Made by a program: the position numbers and the translations under genes. Positions 62,177 through 64,000 of a stretch of DNA of 64,000 nt are shown piece after piece (within the stretch, counting starts at the first letter, position 1; every line of letters starts with the position of its first letter). Under the pieces are notes generated by a model that saw only the letters and a list, made by a program, of their open reading frames with translations, did no database searches and had not been told where the DNA came from. The stretch is taken from positions 1 through 64,000 of the forward strand of contig NZ_JBGUAU010000004.1 in the NCBI RefSeq assembly GCF_041820985.1. The letters run 5' to 3'. This stretch comes from Evansella sp041820985. Its GTDB lineage: Bacteria > Bacillota > Bacilli > Bacillales > Salisediminibacteriaceae.

Positions 62177-62770
62177 TTGTCAATCAAGCGCGTGATATTT
62201 GACAAAACAGGGTTGAAGAAGTGTTAAATTGTCAATCAAGCGCGTGATATTTGACAAAACCAAGGTGCAGAAGCGATGAGTTGTCAATCAAACGAGTCTT
62301 ATTTGACAAAACAGGGTTGAAGAAGTGTTAAATTGTCAATCAAGCGCGTGATATTTGACAAAACCAAGGTGCAGAAGCGATGAGTTGTCAATCAAACGAG
62401 TCTTATTTGACAGAACAGGGTTGAAGAAGCGTTAAATTGTCAATCAAGCGCGTGATATTTGACAAAACCAAGGTGCAGAAGCGATGAGTTGTCAATCAAA
62501 CGAGTCTTATTTGACAAAACAGGGTTGAAGAAGCGTTAAATTGTCAATCAAGCGCGTGATATTTGACAAAACCAAGGTGCAGAAGCGATGAGTTGTCAAT
62601 CAAACGAGTCTTATTTGACAAAACAGGGTTGAAGAAGTGTCATTTTGTCAATCAAACGAGTATTATTTGACAAAACCAAGGTGCAGAAGGGATGAGTTGT
62701 CAATCAAGCGCGTCTTATTTGACAAAACTAGGTTGGAGCAGCCTCGAGTTGTCAAGAAAGCGCGGTTAGA
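62177..62770. repeat. Tandem array of exact 52-bp hairpin repeats (array 2)
   Basis: Twelve units begin with TTGTCAA at 62177, 62229, 62281, 62333, 62385, 62437, 62489, 62541, 62593, 62645, 62697 and 62749, all exactly 52 bp apart; the last is partial. Each has perfect 7-bp arms TTGTCAA and TTGACAA around a 16-nt loop (TCAAGCGCGTGATA or TCAAACGAGTCTTA types), then a 22-nt spacer. Two spacer types (AGGGTTGAAGAAGTGTTAAA and CAAGGTGCAGAAGCGATGAG) alternate, giving a 104-bp higher-order repeat. It lies between the convergent rpsI and DUF2254 genes. No ORF or RNA gene is evident. Confidence 0.95.
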
Positions 62771-62789
62771 AATCCCCTAGCTTCATCAA

Positions 62790-64000
62790 TCACTTCTCTA
62801 ACACAATATCAACTTGCATCAGCATTTTCTTAACTTGTTTGCGATCTAACTCTTCTAGAAGGCTTTCATCAAACTTTCCTGTTACGTACTCTATAAATGC
62901 CTTTATCTCCATTCTTATTTTATGACTACTATGGTTGGCAACAAAAATCAGTGTATCCAATATAGCTAAGAGGATAGATACATCTTGTCTTCCATAATGA
63001 CTAATTTGGTAAAAGGTCGTATAGAGTAACTGTTCGGTGCTCTCTTGTTTTTTGATAAGACGATCTCTTTCTTTTTCATCGAGGAAAACGATGTAGTTAC
63101 TTCTTTCATTTAAGGCCTCCGTTAAGGGAGTTCTAAGAAAACGAATACAATCAATTGCTGTGTTAGGGTCATTAATGCCTGGGGAAATAGCTCGTAAGGC
63201 TATTTCTACGATCTTCAGTAAGCAGAATTCAACATCTTGAACGGATGTTCGATCATCCCCTATAGTAATGTAATCATGAATATCAAAATCGATTTTACCT
63301 CCATGGTGGTGTATCGTTAGCAACTTGCTTTTGTTAGTCACATAATGCCCGATGTGCTGATTTAGTTCTATCAGATATCCATTTTCAACGGCTAAAGAGA
63401 ACAATCCTTGAAAATCTATTAGCTGAATATACCCAAAGGTTTTTCCATTCACTTCAAGACTATCAGGATAGTCCACAGATTTGGAGATTATATTGACCGT
63501 TTTAGTCTTGTAGCTTTTATAAGCATCTTTTTCTCTTTGGACTGTATTGATAGCGTCTATGGAAAGTTGATTAAGTAAATTGTTTACTTGGATTGAGGAA
63601 GCCACATTATGTATGAAATAGGCGAAAAATCCTAAGCAAATAAATGCCACGAGCACTCCTATCGTTGCTGATATAACTTCATTATCAATGGTTGAATTTC
63701 TCATGAATAGTAAGGAGAGAATAGAATAAACGAAGCCACCAAGAAAAATTCCCAACACTCGCATGGTAGATGGTTTTGTTAAAAAGCCCTTCAAAATTCT
63801 TGGAGAAAATTGTGACGTATACGTAGTTAAGACAACCATGATCGTTGAAAAGGTTATTGTTGTCATGGTTACTAAAGCTGCAGAAATTGTACCAAGGATA
63901 ACGTGAGCTAAATCTACACTAGTTAATAAATATCTAGGAATATGGTTGTTTAGAAAGTCATTTAATTCTACATCTACATAAATTACTAAAAGTGAAATAG
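62790..64000 (-). CDS. DUF2254 family membrane protein (5' end beyond window)
   Basis: The frame stays open from the stop at 62790 to the right edge, so the gene begins outside the window. ATG 63866 is internal: upstream residues include NHIPRYLLTSVDLAHVILG and AALVTMTTITFS, matching the DUF2254 core where SQFSPRILKGFL follows. Three or more membrane segments come first, then a cytoplasmic region with a conserved AISPGINDPNTAIDC motif. The function of DUF2254 is not established. It converges with rpsI across array 2. Confidence 0.85.
   Translation of the reverse strand, partial: ISLLVIYVDVELNDFLNNHIPRYLLTSVDLAHVILGTISAALVTMTTITFSTIMVVLTTYTSQFSPRILKGFLTKPSTMRVLGIFLGGFVYSILSLLFMRNSTIDNEVISATIGVLVAFICLGFFAYFIHNVASSIQVNNLLNQLSIDAINTVQREKDAYKSYKTKTVNIISKSVDYPDSLEVNGKTFGYIQLIDFQGLFSLAVENGYLIELNQHIGHYVTNKSKLLTIHHHGGKIDFDIHDYITIGDDRTSVQDVEFCLLKIVEIALRAISPGINDPNTAIDCIRFLRTPLTEALNERSNYIVFLDEKERDRLIKKQESTEQLLYTTFYQISHYGRQDVSILLAILDTLIFVANHSSHKIRMEIKAFIEYVTGKFDESLLEELDRKQVKKMLMQVDIVLEK

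Noticed and set aside
63866..63868. Start codon of the DUF2254 gene at ATG 63866
   Set aside because: The frame continues open to the window edge and encodes conserved family sequence upstream, so this ATG is internal.

Overview
The window is a stretch of chromosome from a low-GC Gram-positive bacterium of the Bacillaceae (Bacillus sensu lato). Gene content, gene order and protein sequences closely follow the origin-proximal ctsR-to-rpsI region of Bacillus subtilis, with strong AGGAGG ribosome binding sites, frequent TTG and GTG starts, SigA-type promoters, a T-box and Firmicutes ribosomal-protein leaders. I cannot name the species from the sequence alone.

Layout. 1-1715: no intact gene; 5S-rRNA-like relic sequence, a tandem array of about 52-bp hairpin repeats (233-1099), and the ctsR promoter with an extended CtsR operator. 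1716-8877: the heat-shock operon ctsR-mcsA-mcsB-clpC, then radA-disA. 9082-17192: yacL (PIN/TRAM), ispD-ispF, gltX, a cysteine T-box leader, cysE-cysS-mrnC-rlmB-yacP. 17341-19318: sigH, rpmG (L33), secE, nusG. 19501-34008 and tuf: rplK-rplA, rplJ-rplL, an RsmC-like methyltransferase, rpoB-rpoC, an L7Ae-like protein, rpsL-rpsG-fusA-tuf. 35384-42084: an AT-rich gap and a five-gene oligopeptide ABC transporter operon (D-F-B-C-A order, Opp4-like) lying between tuf and rpsJ. 42111-57468: the S10/spc/alpha ribosomal supercluster from rpsJ to rplQ, including secY, adk, map, a KOW protein, infA, rpmJ and rpoA. 57493-62052: ECF transporter genes ecfA1-ecfA2-ecfT, truA, then rplM-rpsI behind an L13 leader. 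62177-62770: a second tandem hairpin array with an exact 52-bp period. 62790 to the right edge: a minus-strand DUF2254 membrane protein, cut by the window end.

Most of the window is housekeeping: protein quality control, translation, transcription and secretion genes grouped so that ribosome and RNA polymerase synthesis are coordinated. All genes but the last are on the plus strand. The least explained parts are the two repeat arrays (different sequences, same 52-bp period, shared GTGTTAAA core), the decayed rRNA-like sequence at the left end, a short GC-richer structured block upstream of rplM, the inserted Opp operon, and several mRNA leader hairpins, notably a terminator-like hairpin directly after the rplK promoter. 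I saw no phage, IS element, CRISPR array, toxin or defence gene.
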